Shown here: one piece after another, positions 28,501-43,800 of the stretch
Layout of the letters: the number at the start of each line of letters is the position of its first letter
Position numbering within the stretch: the stretch's first letter is position 1
Assembly (NCBI GenBank): GCA_029931535.1
Contig: JAQPZY010001581.1
Location: 1,394,001 to 1,458,000, forward strand
Length of the DNA: 64,000 nucleotides
Direction: 5' to 3'
DNA from: Margaritifera margaritifera
Lineage: Eukaryota; Mollusca; Bivalvia; Unionida; Margaritiferidae
Position numbers and translations under genes: made by a program
Notes under the pieces: generated by a model
Databases searched by the model: none
Seen by the model: only the letters and a program-made list of their open reading frames with translations
What the model was told of the DNA's origin: nothing

Positions 28501-31500
28501 GAAGCAGCACCAAAATCAGAATAATTAGGGTATGTGACTTTTCATGTAAAAAAGTAAAAACATTCATCTTAAATACAATCAAAATAAGGGTTCTATGGAA
28601 TGCAGAATTTCATCTGTGAATGGGATTAAGAAGACATTGCTTTTCTCTTATGCAGGCAAGACAGGAAATCCAAGCATATCAAAGTACAAACTTTAGGCTT
28701 ATAGTGATACTATAATAAAATGTTTCTGTTGAATATAGCAGAACAAATATTACTTTGAAGAACTTGAAATTGTTTATGACAAAGATGATGTTGTCACACC
28801 ACAAAAGTTACACCTAGGTCTTGCTTTTCACAGGTAAGTTAATGATTAAGATTTGAACTCATTTGTTTTAGAAATGTAAAATTTTGACTGACCAGGTTTG
28901 AGGAAACCAGTGTCCCATGCACATGGTTTTTTTGTCAGCATAGTGTTCTTGAAAACTTGCACCACCAGAACACAGGAGTAACTTGCCTCCAGGCACACAC
29001 TGATGTTCAGACTAACCAGGTAACCTCCCTGACTGTACAGCTCATCTATTTTGTAACTATAAAATATTTATAAACATTCTTGACAATCTGTCTTACAATT
29101 GTGAAATTACATTTCATGAAAGATAAAATGAAACATACTTAACATCTCTGACCGTACCTTGTATAATGCAATAGGCATTCAAAGAGGAGATTTCCTTCAT
29201 ATAAGATGGAAACATTATTCAATATACAGGAAAAGTATAACTACAGGCTTGATAAATATTAATACTGTGTAACACCCTAAAGATGCAGTCCATATCTGAA
29301 AGAAACTTTTATTTCAAGAGCAAGAATTACACAAACTGTTTGATACTAGTACAGTATGAAAAGTAAAGCTTTTAGTAAATTATATTTCTTAGAGGATGCT
29401 TAGCTGATTTCATTAACATTAAGAAATAAACTCTGCTACCTCTTGAATTCTACAACCCCAGAAAGATGAAAATTTTGTCTTTCCCGTCTATATAACACAT
29501 AGAAAAAGGGAAGAAACTCTTACCCATAACCTCCCCTTACCACTGCTAGAAGACTACTCATCCACTGGATGTTTACCAGTTTAAGCCAAGTGATACATCA
29601 ACAAGGATGTTCACATTTGCATAGAGGTTTGATCACATTAATATGGGTGGCAAGTTGGTGGTGATTGTTCGGAGTCTTGGGGAAGGAGAAACCTTGATTT
29701 TTATTACTTTAATTGAACTGCCTCTGGAACTGAGGGTCCTGTCACTGCCTGAAATTTGACTGAGGTCAAAATTACCTCCTCATTTTTCTACTGCTGAACA
29801 GTAATGGCACACTGAAGGGTGTAGAACAGAAAGCCAAGAAATGATGTGTCTCATCTCACTAGATTCAAATTTGCCAAAGCTGTCAGGGTGTTAGCTGCTG
29901 AATAGCATGCATCTGTGTGAAACACTCTGATAATGTGAACCATAGATTCCCATGCATGATCACTGCCCATTTGTTTGGCAAAGTGCGAAAAATCACTAGA
30001 GATGCCAGATCTAGCATGGAAGAAGTTGCCACCATATTTCACACTAGCTTGGTGGTGGCATGGAAAACATTCCTATCCACCTTGTACAACAGTGGGGCAG
30101 TCATGTTACTGCTGCAATATTTTAGTCCAAGGCCTGTAACTTGATACTATATGTTTCTGAGTGTCTACAGTACCACGGTGACATGAACATCTCCAGTAGC
30201 CGGCTTTCAGAAAAGAAAGCTTCAGAGTTTCCCCAAGTCCTGGATGTTTTCTGACAGACAATCTTTGCCGACTGCAGCAAAAGAAAGGAGAGGTGTTCAT
30301 CTTCATCTTCCAAATCTACCAAAGCCTTCACCTTATAGGTGTGGATTGCAGATGGTGGCAGTGGGAAACACTTGCAGATGGTGGCAGTGGGAACTGGTAA
30401 AACATGGTAAATTTCTACCAAGGTCACTTTAAAGATGAACTCCATATGTTACATTGTGGGACTGGAGTATGTTAACCAACTGAAGTTGTCCCCACACTCA
30501 CTATGGGGGTTGTCCTCATAAAGCACTGTTTTCATATCCATGCAGAACACATCCAGCAGCACAAACGAGGTGGTGCCATCGTCCCTGTGTATGGCACGGG
30601 ATCTCTGCAATGGATATGCCATGATTAAGTGGCCCACCGGTTGAATTAGCAGCCCGACAAGTGTCACAGCTTGTCTTGCCAGTACTGCCAGTCAAAGAGT
30701 GTGCTGGATGGTCAGCTAGATGGTCGGCTTTGTGGCCAGCAGGATGGTTGGCTCATGAACCACTAGGGCAGAATGTGCCTCGAAATGGCATGACCAACTC
30801 AATGAATCACTGTATGACTCTGCATACAACAGCATAGCTGGCCATTATGCAGCACGGCTTGCTGAAGTAATGTATCTCTGGTCACTAGTCAAAAAGTACA
30901 GCCAGCTGGTCAACTGGATTTGCTGGTTGGCAGCTGGAGTGGTGGCACATGGAATGTAAAGATAGAAGTGCAGATCATCAATCTCCAGAAAATACCCAAT
31001 GTACCTGGACTTATAGGCCTCAAGGTTATGCATTGACATGTACGGACACTTACACCAACTGGGCTGTCAAAATAAGAAAGAACACTCTTCCATTCACTCC
31101 AAGCCACTACTGAAGAATTGCGGTGGATGTAAGGACGAAAATTCACCCAAAGGCCAGCAAATGTGTCATTGCTTCTTGCATCAAAATCAATGCATCTGCA
31201 GCTCAGCAGCATCTGGGAATGATGTGGGGTTGGCATCTCCGAAGCCCCTTGTTCCTCCATTTTGAGCTGGCCAGATGTAACAGTTGCAGCAGGCATCATA
31301 CACATCATCTTGGAGGAGGGGGGAGACCATCATAACATGTCCCACTACATTGGCATTAGATAGCATCTTCAGGTGAAGACTCAAGATGTTGCATTTCATC
31401 AACTGAGACTTCACCCATCTCTCTATGCTCTTCAAGCTTTTCTACAAAAATGTGGATCAAATGCCTTCTGACCACATTGCACATACACTGCATGTAGAAG

Positions 31501-33753
31501 CTGATGAACACTTTGTGCAAGAGGGACATGTATCATACATGTCTTCATTGGCTTAAAATTTCTTGCACTTGGGACATTTTATTACCATTTTTCGACTGGA
31601 ATGACATGAAAGACAAAAATATTGGAAAATAACAACCAGAAAGTGCTCACATATAAATATGCGTGCTGTCGCTCTCCACTCCAAACAAGAACAATTGAAC
31701 AAAGACGCTGCACGTGACAGCTGGGAATGCTTTGATTGGCTGGTGAGTGATGTATTAATACAGCTCATGCATATTAATGCGGACTATTTGCAGGAATTGT
31801 AGTGAATGGGTCGCCTATTGCTGTGTATAAACTATGCCTAAGCAATCGCATAAGCAACCATGTGATCAGGGGACATATTTGACGGAGAAATCAAAATTCT
31901 ACTCTACATGTTTCATACATTATCTTTAACTAAGATTACTCACTGCACCATAAAAAAACAAGTAGAATGAGATAAAAAAGAATGTGTAAACTTACTCCAA
32001 ACGAAAGATTCCATTCATGTAAAATTTCTGTATTGTCCCTGAAAAAAAAAGAAACATGTTCTACTCCACTTTTCCCACAACTAGAGGAATAGGGAGCAAT
32101 TTGCTCACATACATATACCCCGGCATCTCTGGCATTCCACCCCTACCCCCATCATGCAAATGAATCTATAGTAAAAATAAATGCCCAACTCTTCCAAAAT
32201 GGCAAGAGTACAATGACTGGTCAACATGCATATCTTCTGATGATGACTATAATATGTACTAAGTTTCACAGCAATCCACTGAAAACAGCGAGAGTAGTTG
32301 CATTTGCAATACTCTGTTATATCCTGCATTAAGCTGCAAGTCGAAAGGGGCAATAACTCTTACAACCAGAGTGTAATAAACGATCAAAAGGATCAACTCT
32401 ATGAAGCTTTTAGGAGTTTCCAGTAGTCACTGGAAACATTAATTATCATGCAGAAAATAAGTTCAGACTTAAGTGATACTGACAATGAAATGTTGGTCCC
32501 ATTTAAAATTAAAGATTTTTTTTGCATTTTTCATTTCACTGAAAGTCAGTGAAGCATGAAATATGGGTCACAGTGAACTACTTTTGTGATGAGGTGTAGT
32601 ACTCATCAAAATGCATCCCCTCACCACATTTCATGAATCTAGGTACAGTATGCAAAAATCCCAAGCTAAATGCAAAAACTTAACCATGAATGTACAACTA
32701 ATATACAAAGTTAGCCCCCTCACCTCCTTCCCCAGGGGATTGGTGCTATGAAACATACTCCAAACTGTTGCCAAGGACCTAGGAATAAAGAATGATTGAG
32801 TGTATTACAATAGCTCTGCAGTATGCGAGGTGAGCTAAAAATCTAATAAGTGCATCTACAGATGGTGACCATAATATGTAGCAAGTTTCAAAGTGATATA
32901 TTGAAAACTGCAAGACAAGTTGCATTCACAAGATTCTGTCTTACATCTTTTAGCTGCACAACAAAAAAGGACAACAACTCTAAAAAAATCACTAGAGCGC
33001 AGATATTTTTAAATAAGCTCATCTGATGATGACGAACATAATATGTTCAAAGTTTCATAATGATCCATTGAAAACTGAGAGACTATTATCATTCACAATA
33101 TTCTATCATACACAACATCCTATTCCAAGTCAAAAAGAGCAATAACTCTAACCAAAATCAAAGAGGCAGCATTCTGATGACCATTATGTGTACCAAGTTT
33201 GATTGCAATACATAAAAATCTGCGGGACCAGTTGTGTTCACAGTATTCTGTCATACACTGCATTCAGCTGCAAGACAAAAAGGGCAATAACTATAGCACA
33301 AATTGCAGGAGCACAGTGGTTTTTGTCTATGTACATCATCAGATGATGACCATAATATGTACCATGTTTCACAGTGATCCATCAAAAACTCTGTGACTAG
33401 CTTTGTTCACAAGATTCTGCCTCACTGCATTTAGTCACAAGACAAAAAAGTCAACAGACCTAACAAAAATTGCAGAAGCACAGTGATTTGTTGATATGCA
33501 CGACTCTCAGATGATGACCATAACATTTACCAAGTTTCATGGGATGAATGAAAAAATTGTAAACTAGTTACATTCAGCTGCAATAATTAAAAAGGAGCAA
33601 TAATTTTTAAATATTGCAGGAGAAAAGTAATTTGTTGATATGCACATCTTCATTTCGTATTTACAAGATTATGTGATGGATGGATGGGCTGACAGGCACA
33701 CAATTCTTGAAAAGGCTTGAAAAAATTACAAAACATGCTGGATATTAATTATT

Positions 33754-33809
<56 letters not shown>

Positions 33810-36800
33810 CATTTTCTTTATAGTTAATTTCTCAGTTTTATAACATAATCAAGACCTTCAATATTGGACCAGGTGCTAGTTATAAATTGTGAATTACTCC
33901 TTACAATATAGGCCTATATTATTGCATCAATAGTCTATAATCAATAGCTTTTTGGCCTCCTTGTTTAATTATTTATCATTTACAATATTATATTTTAAAT
34001 GTGCATCAATTTAGATCCAAGTTTACTTACAATCTGTTACAAGGCATTTTCTTAACAAACAAAAGTCATGCACAGACTTGTGTACAAGAGTCTTTTCACT
34101 GGTAATACTAGTGATTTATGGATAAAGCAAAATTGTATATACCAGTATTCTATTTAATGCTACAATACCATCAAATAATATCTGAAAGTTACCCCATTTA
34201 AAGTCTAGTAGGGAAATATTGAACTGCAGCTTTTCAATGCCAACTGTCAGTGTGAAGTCACAGGGGTTGATTTTAAGATGGGTGCTGACTGCTCTGTTAA
34301 TCCATCTGGCATCAATACAACACTGTACAGCAGTGCACTGCACTGGTAAGTAACAGGATGCTTCTTGGAGGAGATTCGAGAGTGTTGTGTTCACCACACA
34401 ATCTGAAATTAAAAGAGATTAAGTGAAACAATTTTAAGTGTGAAATTATTAAAATATATTGCTGTTATATTTTCTGCAATAGGTATAGAAGCATTATGGT
34501 AACAGAGATTCCAACCATTCCGGATTTTGAATTATTATGAATTTTTAGCAAAAATTCTGCATTCCAAATTATACTGACAAAATTTTGGAATATCCAAATT
34601 TTGAATAGGAATTCTTTGATGTGGACAATGATCACGAAAAAAGTACTTCAGTACCAATATGACAGACTGCTACATAGAATATAGTACATTTTATGTGAAA
34701 AGCAGAAATTAAATAACTAATAAACCAGTAAATTAGACTGTTAATAAGTGGGAAAAATATTGGCATAAATACAGAGAAAAGAAAGATGCAGGTAATTCAT
34801 GAGGAAAGCTAATGTTTTTGGTTATTGTCTTGGCCAAAACAGCTGAAGGAATTCAAGGTTCTGGGATTAAAAGAATGGATACACCATTTATTCTCACTGA
34901 ACCTTAATTGGTACTGATGTTGGACATGTATGTGTTATAAGGCTCATAGGAAGATGCAATATGATTTAAGAGAAGTTTGTTACTTTGAACAAATGTGCTA
35001 TCCATTCAAGATAGACTGCCTATATATAGAAAAAACTGATGCTAGGTTTCCTGATAAGAATGCTCATTGGTGTTGGCATCTCAGTGGTAATGTCTGGTAA
35101 GCCACATGCAACAGATCTAGAGCTGTATATCTGAAATCATTAAGGCCAAAAGATGCAATTCTGAGTCATGAGGTAGTACCCTTCTTACAGGGCATGTGGC
35201 ATCATCACAGTTCATAATAGACCCAAGAGGGTGGTATTACAGGAAAGAACTAGGATGTGGCTGTACACTGATGCTAATTAATGTCAACATTCTACAAACA
35301 TTAAAAATACATCTCAAAACAAAACCACAATTTTGAGACCAGATTTTTTTTACAAAACAAATCAGCAGTTTCTGGACTGGAGTTGTTGTCCAGATTTTAG
35401 ACTTCCTCTCATTACTTCTAATGTCGACCCAGCCAAACTTCACTCGGACAGATGAACCTTTGCAAAAATTTGGGTAACTTTTGCATTTGGGGTAAAAGGG
35501 GACAAGCAGGCAAAAATCATGGGTCTATAAGCAAAAAAAAGCAGAAAGAAAAAGAAGTCTGAATTTCACATATTTGTTCATGCGCAGACCCAATAGCCAA
35601 TCCAAAACAACTTCTCTTATACATCAAAGCAACTGTCGATACAAAGTAGCTCTGAATCAGATGAGCTTGGATTCCATTTGAAATAACAAGAAAACTTTCT
35701 CTTCTACCCCTATCTTAAGTGAAAAAAAAAATAAGTTCCCGGCCTTAATGAGTTAAACACTTTTGATCCTGTTTTAGCTTAGTCTTTTCAGTCTCTTCAA
35801 TATCACCTTGGAAATGGCTTCTGAGTCAAAAGAGGCAATTTAACCTTCATCAAAATTTGGTGAAGTGTGAATACCGCAGTCGAATTACCATTGTCTGAAG
35901 ATAGGGAAGATACTTTTATGTGCACATCATGAGCTCTTTTGTATAATTGTTCTTACAAGCTAGCTGGATATACTGACAAACCATTTTAGGTCAAGAAGAA
36001 CCACAACATAATTAAATGTTGCACAAGAAGTGAACAAGTCAGATCCCTGCATTTGATTATAAATGAGACTACAATTTTTCATTTGTCAATGTCCAGCTAT
36101 TATTGTATCAACAATCTGATTTTAAATGAATGTACAGGTGCCAATTGTAAGCAATTGTCTGATATGATAGTAGCGGCTTTTGGATCAATAGTAAACATTT
36201 AAAGTCTTGATAGTGCAATAACTAAATAACTACTACACTAACTCTGCACCTTTAAGGTTCCATGTTAAAGTTCAGTAACATGGTTAATGTTTTTCTCTCA
36301 AAACCACACAATTCAACACATTCCAATTCCTATACAAAATAATACAGTCCTTTATATCGCTCAACTGGCATTTGCTAGATATATTAGTCAGAAATGTGCA
36401 GCAAGACAACATCTGCCTGTGACTTTCTTAGTTAATGCTAGCCACCCAAATATTTCTCACTCTCTAATACAGCTTCCAGGAAAGGAATAAAATTTTCAGA
36501 AATATCTGCACATCTAAAAATTATTTCTAATAAAATACATATTTATATTATAGCTTCATGTTACAAGACTGTATTATATAGATGTATGAATGCTCACATA
36601 TTCACACAGAAAAAAAAACAAGGGATGATTGGCTTTTACTCAGTAATAGAACATCAAGAGAACAAATTATACCATTGGTCCATCCATAACTTGAATAATA
36701 TGGATAATTAGTTCTGTTACACTGGTCATCATGGAGATATGACGTGATTCCCAATAGTTCAAACAGCTGACTTTGATCCAGGTTAGACAGTGGGGATGAC

Positions 36801-37761
36801 ACATTAATTTCTTCGTTGATGAGCCAATTAGAGAAAGAAAATCCTGAAAATGAGAAAAATAATATGTAATTAACAATAGTAGCAAAAGGTACTTACTTTT
36901 TGTTGTCAATATTTACAGCAATAATGGCAATGAATAAAATAAAATAAATTAATACTAAGAATTGCATGCCAATTCCACATAAGTATCAAAGTAATTTCAA
37001 TCATAGATCAGCATTCTTAAAATAAAGATTTCCATGGTTCATGTACAGGTACAAGCTATCCATAATTTACATACTAAAGTCCATCAGCTATTCAATATAA
37101 TTTAATCAAATATGAAAATTTTCCTGGTAATAAAAGCACCCTGCACCCCCTTTTCAGCATTATATATGGAAACCATCTAACAAAACAGATTAATGGGTGA
37201 TGCATTTTGAAACAAAATATTGTATATTCTGTCTTTGTGTGTTCCTTCTCCTCGTCCTCATCATCAACCGCAACAAATAACTATTTCAATAGCAACAGTA
37301 ACATGCTAAATGGACAGAAAAAGATAAAATGGTTATGTACACTGTATGTATCAGACCTCCAAAATAATCAAGTGGCATTTCGTTTTCAACCTGCTTTTTT
37401 TTCAACAGCCTAATTTCCAAATTTTTGTTTTAGTTGAATTTAGTTTACGTGTATAATTTTCATGTATGTTTTAATATTTGGATAATTTTAATCTTTGTTT
37501 GTTCTGTGTATTGTGGTTCTTTTGTGTTGCATGTCTATATCTGTGCTCAATAATATATATACATGCAGGTATGTCTGCTTCACACGAATGCCTATACCAC
37601 TGACTTTGTAGCATCATTTTTTAGTGATTTGTGCATAGTCGAGATGGTATAGGGGTTGGTGCTTACAGGCGAGGCGATGGGTGCTGTAACCTGTGGATCT
37701 GGGTTCGAATCTCTGGAGAGTACAAATTAAAATTCTCTAACCTGTATAATAATATTATTTA

Positions 37762-37855
<94 letters not shown>

Positions 37856-40800
37856 GTCACACAAGGATTTACAAATCCACTTGCCTGACTCAATGGACAA
37901 TCGGGCAAGCTCAAGTTTCCAACGTACTTGCCCATGGGCAAGTCTAAACTATTGATCAAGAGAAAGGGGCCGTGTTTCGTTTTATATCCTGCAATCTCAC
38001 CACAGTACATATATCAGCACCTTTATTTAGTGTTTATATGTACTGCATTTTTCTATTTGATAACTGACCAGTTTCTTTCATTTATTGTATGTCATTTACA
38101 TCTTGTAGTCAATGTCAAGGTCAGTCTCACATTTTCTCGTGCATAAGTGATAATGTGAATATTTACTATTTAAAGCAAGTTTTGATAAATAAGGAATAAA
38201 TATGTATAAAGTCAAACCTGTCGCTAGTGACCACTTACGGGAAAAGGCAAAACTGGCTGTTGTACACAGGTGACTGCTATAAGCAGGTTTGCCTTTTAAA
38301 ATTGGTTTTAAACAAATACCATGCACCAAATATCATTATAGTTATTATTATTATTATTATTATTTATTATTATTGCATTATCAAGATTGTTTATGCGCAC
38401 TATACAACAAAATCATAAATTATGCGTATATGTTGTTCTCTCCAAAATTTATGTTCCACACAGGATTACTGTATCCTGCTCACTTGAATCCATCCTATAA
38501 ATTAAATCATAACTTACTTAAAATAATCACCGAGTTTGTTCACACTTTATAAACAATATCTGGTTTAGCCAGTTGCTCAACTCGCTGAGATCATAAGACA
38601 GTCAGCTTATGTGAGCAGCCTGTGATGAATAGGAAATCAAAAGAAGCAGTATATGGCTATTCTTTGTGACCCATGAACCAAAACTTCACCTGTCTTTATT
38701 GACAAGTTTTAAATACTGGATGACCCCTGACCCTAATGAAAAGGGATGTAACTCATATCTCTTCTCAAAGACAAACTTTTTTTCTTCAGAGATAGCTTTA
38801 ATTCACAGGCAAATAGATGAAGATATTGAACTATACCTATCATACTGGCACAAAAGGCGACTTCCATTTCTGCTTCGATAACACTACTACTTTTCCCACC
38901 ATTCAGCAAACAAATTCCTTTGACCCTTTACCCTAATGATAAAAACTGCCTCACTTTCGAATCTGACATATTGACACCTTTGAGTCACATTATCAACATG
39001 ACTGAAGTATGCTGACTACATGCAAGATAAGAAATGTTTGCACATCGATTCACATGATATTCCTTTTTCTAAACAATGCCTTCCTCATGAAGCAAAAGAC
39101 TAAGTGGTCACTGTAGATACTTCCCAGTCACCGCTTAAGGCAAGGAGAAACAAATGTTTGGTTAGGAAACATCTGGCCACTGACCATGGAAGGCAGGTGA
39201 CCATTACATACATGACATTTATATAGAAAATTTGCCAGGGGAAAATTAGAATGGGTGTTGTGAACAGGTGACCACTGAGTAAAGGGGACCATTACGACAG
39301 GTTTGACTGTATTGTAACTTATCAGTTACATTTTAATCGTAATATTTGTATGTATCTGGGATTTGCCGATTTTCAGGTCCTAACCTAGCCCGAGATAGTT
39401 TGTAAGCTTGCCAACTCTAAACAATCAGCTTGTTGACAATCCTTTTGATGCACATCACCAATTATAAGGTGAGTAGGTGTTAATTGTTAATAATATAACT
39501 TGTGAGATTTCTTTGACAGGTGTGTTTGGAAATAAAAGGCATTCATCTCTAATGATTAACCACCAGGTGGATTTTGTTCAAAGCGTGATCGATGTACCAA
39601 AAATGTAGCACCCACAAGCGACATTTATGATCTGTTGCTTACATGATAATTACAGGAGACTGATACATACTTACTGCTTCACAAACAATTAAATGGATAA
39701 AAAATAAGTGTTCTCAATCTTAAAAGCTGGTTTCTCAAATATTTTGATGTATGTCACCAATTTCAAGGTGACTAGATGATAATTGTTAAGTAATGGATAA
39801 AGTAAGTGTTCACAAATTCTTCAGTTGTGAGAATAAATAAATCATTAGAAACAGTCTAGCTTTCATTGTTGTTGATGTAGTTGATGAGATACATTTGACA
39901 TCTTATCTAGGTAAAAGAAGGAGTTTTCTTAAAATATCGCATATTTTATTATATCTTATTTTTATTACTCATGTTGGGATATTATATTTGGGGCAAGCTA
40001 AAATTTCCCAAAGGCAAGTTCAAGTTTCCAGTCAGCTTGCCCCTGGGCAAGCTGACTTTTATAAAATTTGTATATCCCCTCTCTCTCTCTCTCTATATAT
40101 ATATATACACACACATATGAGTATGTATGTATATCATGTTACTATGTATGCATATATGTGTAGCTACATTATTGCTGTTGAGCCATATGCTGTCTATATG
40201 TGATCTGTACTGCTGACAAATTCTTTTTAAGTTCTTCATCAATTCATGTTTCATAGTCAGCTGAAAAGCTCATAAGAGCTTGCATTTAACTTTGTTTATA
40301 TATCAGCATTTAACTGCATGTCAGCACAATAATGGCTATATGGTGCCATATAAAAGTAAAGTTCTAAAATGAAAAAATGAAGAATTGCACAAACAACTTT
40401 AGGAAGATAAACCATACCAAATAAATGCAAACATTAGGTACTACAAGAAGATAAATAAAAAGGTAAAGATGTTAAAATTCTGTAAAATGTTTACGAAATA
40501 AAATATAAAGGCAAAAAATAATACAAAATATTGAATTTACATTATATGACTTGATCATATATATGCCAGACATGTTTGACAGGACTAATTTCTGACCGAC
40601 TATAAAATGCCCAAATCAGATATTGGGGTTTAATCATACTCCAACTTGAATTATCATTGTTTTCACTGAAACATAAATTGGTATCAACCTCATATTATAC
40701 TTAAGATGTACATTTCAACAGGTGTGAAACTGCCTTATTGGTTCTGTCAACAGTACAGTGTAATCTATCAGGGAAGTTACACTAGCCTGGTGCCCAGACA

Positions 40801-43800
40801 ACTGGCCCATACATATCTAAAGTAAAATAAAACTCATGTCTGCATTTTTGATTCAGAAAAAAAATAGGATTGTGTCAGATTTTAAACAAATTGGTAATTC
40901 TATAGCAACTGCTATATATTTGATTTAAAAACTTACATTAAAGACAAAATGTGGTGGTATATCTGAGTCAACTTTAAGAGGTAAGATGAAGGGTGGAGAT
41001 AAGGTTATGTGGCATTAAACTGCTCCTAATGAATGTCTAACGACACCTGAAAAGTTCATATATTATATGGACCTTTGGTATGCATGTATATGGTTTAATT
41101 GCACATCAGCTAAATCCTGGCTATATAGTCCACAGTAAAAATTATATAAGAAAAATTGGTAATAAAAAGTTTTAAAAAATGCTAAAATCTCTAGTAAAAT
41201 AAATCTTAAAAAAAAAATAAACATGGATTCTAGAGGACAAAAGGTAAAGGAATAAAAATTCTTAACAAAGGTATACAAAATGAAAGAGAAAGGTAAAAAA
41301 GGTATATTTAAATAGTTTCAGATACAATGTTCTGTCAAGTCCTGCATACTTGTATTTGTTGGTCCTTTCTTAATCTAATGCCAAAAAAATTATCAAGTGA
41401 AAATCATCATTACTGTGAGCTGGGTTAAAACTTTTCCATGAGCTAGAACATTGTTAGGCATCTTGTACCTGCAAGGACAAAGCCAGCCTCCAGATGACAT
41501 GGAACTTTGAGTAAGAGAGCATCTTCCAAGACTGTTACATGCAGCTGACATTCTCCATTTGGATCCAGGCAGATATTCAAGTCTAAATTCACCAGATACT
41601 TTTGTCCATACTGTAGTTCCTTGATATTAAACCTGAAGAATATAATAGATTTTTTTTATAAATGACCAAAATCAGCACAATAAGTCAAATATTCTATTGA
41701 TAGATGGTTGAACTTAAAAATAGCTATATTAGGTTGCTTGCACATAAGACACTAATATTTCATAATAGAATTTAAGTTCTAAGCTAGAAGGTTCTATTTA
41801 AGATACACAAATTTCCAAAGAAAAGAAAGCTGTAGCATTATCACTGAAAATTTCTTCTGGAGTCAAACATCAGAAACATGCATTATCTGTTATCTTTACA
41901 AACAATATTAGAGCATTATTATAGGAATTTAAAGATTTAATTGGAGAATTACTAACACTCAGAAAGCAATTATATATACATACCATAACTGGACAACCCC
42001 AAAGAGGAAAAACTGTTCTTCTTTTCCTGTTTAAAACAAAATTTTAATATTTAAATGCAATGAAAATGAAGCAAAGCAAAAATAAGGCAATTCTGCCATA
42101 GATGTCACAATTTAGTTTTCTGGAATCTTGTAATTCATAATAGAATAATATCAGTAATACAAACACCCACGCTTGCTAGTAGTACTGAAAGAGCAGCATT
42201 AAAATCATCTTTATGATGAGTCTTATTTTAATCACAAGATGCATTTGTGAAAATATATTTATACATTTTTTGCTTCCTTTCCATAGAATTTATTTCTGGT
42301 AAATTTTACTCATCATCATTGTAACTTGCTTCAAAAACATTTTTTACAGTAACAATTTGCTTGGGTCCTACATGTGACAGCTCAGGAAGGTCAAATCAGG
42401 TGACTTACAAAATCTGATCAGGTGGTTTTCTTTCAAATCAGGAGAATTTCCTTCAACCCAATTTTTTTGCACATAAAAGGGCAAAAATAACAATGAATAA
42501 ATAAATTTCCATTTATACTTAAATATGATTAGGTAACAAACAACCAAACAAGTACATAATTCAAGAGCATAAAAAGACTCACAATTGAACTTCTCTATGA
42601 TCGTGATGATATAAATCTATTTAGCAAGTTTTATCAAAATCAACTGAGAAATATTGTCTCTAGAGAGGTAACAAAATTCAAATCACCTCATCAATATATA
42701 CAGATCTCACTTATTACAGAACCTGTCTCAGACCACGATGATATAACCTTATTTACCAAGCTGGAGCAAAATCTGACCCATACAGAAAAATCGCACCAAT
42801 TCACATAAGCTGCTCATAAGCTTCACATGAGAACCTTGTTAGAAACGTATGCAAATTGGGTAGATTTCGCAAGCTCATGTGTGCAGTTTGTTAGATCTTG
42901 TGAGCCATTGAAAAACTAACCAAATTTTCTCATGTGCAGATTTTGCTCACGTGAGAATTTGAATCTTCACATGAGAATGTATGACTTAGAAAATATTCGT
43001 TCCCCTTACATCTGACTATGTTTGAAAATAAGGCAGAGTTCTAATTTCTCACGTGAGAAATTTGGACTTCGATTCTGATCAGACACATTTTAGATTTGAT
43101 CTAAGTTGGTTTTTCTCATGTGAGTTAGAGACCCATCCCATTCTTCCATCATTCTATAAAGAATTATGCTTCAAGAATTTTGCTTTCAAAAACCAAATCA
43201 AATAATAAAAAAAAATCACACAAGATTAAATGTGGTTTTCCGCGACTGAGACCTAATCCGGTATCGAGAAAATGCCGGTTATTTCCCTTGTTTACAGTTT
43301 TTAGACTGGTTTACTGATCGCAAAATATGCACATAATGTTTTGAAGACACTACAACACACAACTACCATGGTAGCCTCCCTTTCAAACAAGCGCCATTTT
43401 AAAATTAAGCACGTTAATTCAGGAAATTTCATTGCAAGCAATACCAATATATGTGCAGCAACTGATCATAGAAACCAGGAGATAATTTAAAATCATGGAA
43501 TTATCATGTTGGTGAGTAAAATCAAGACCGTATTACGGGTACAGCAGTTTGGCAGCTTTGCCCCCACGATTTAATATGTCAAATAAGATGACCTTGTAAT
43601 CTTGCTCCTAACAATCATTGAGACGATAATTTTTCAGATCATTATTATTTACTGTTGAGCCTGCCAAGCTGCAGTTCTCGATGCATTAATGTTGTCAGTT
43701 ATCGAGAATAGTGTGACGAGATTAGTATCATTGATCTACCATGGTTCGTGTCCTCAACGTTAATTTTAACGCTTATATTGAAATTTTGTGAGAAACTATA

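Noticed and set aside
29851..31435. Several 60-130 codon ORFs as separate genes
   Set aside because: They overlap on both strands and change frame. They look like fragments of one decayed element.
37631..38010. Open frames over the AT/AC tract and SINE-like block
   Set aside because: The frames exist only because dinucleotide repeats lack stops.
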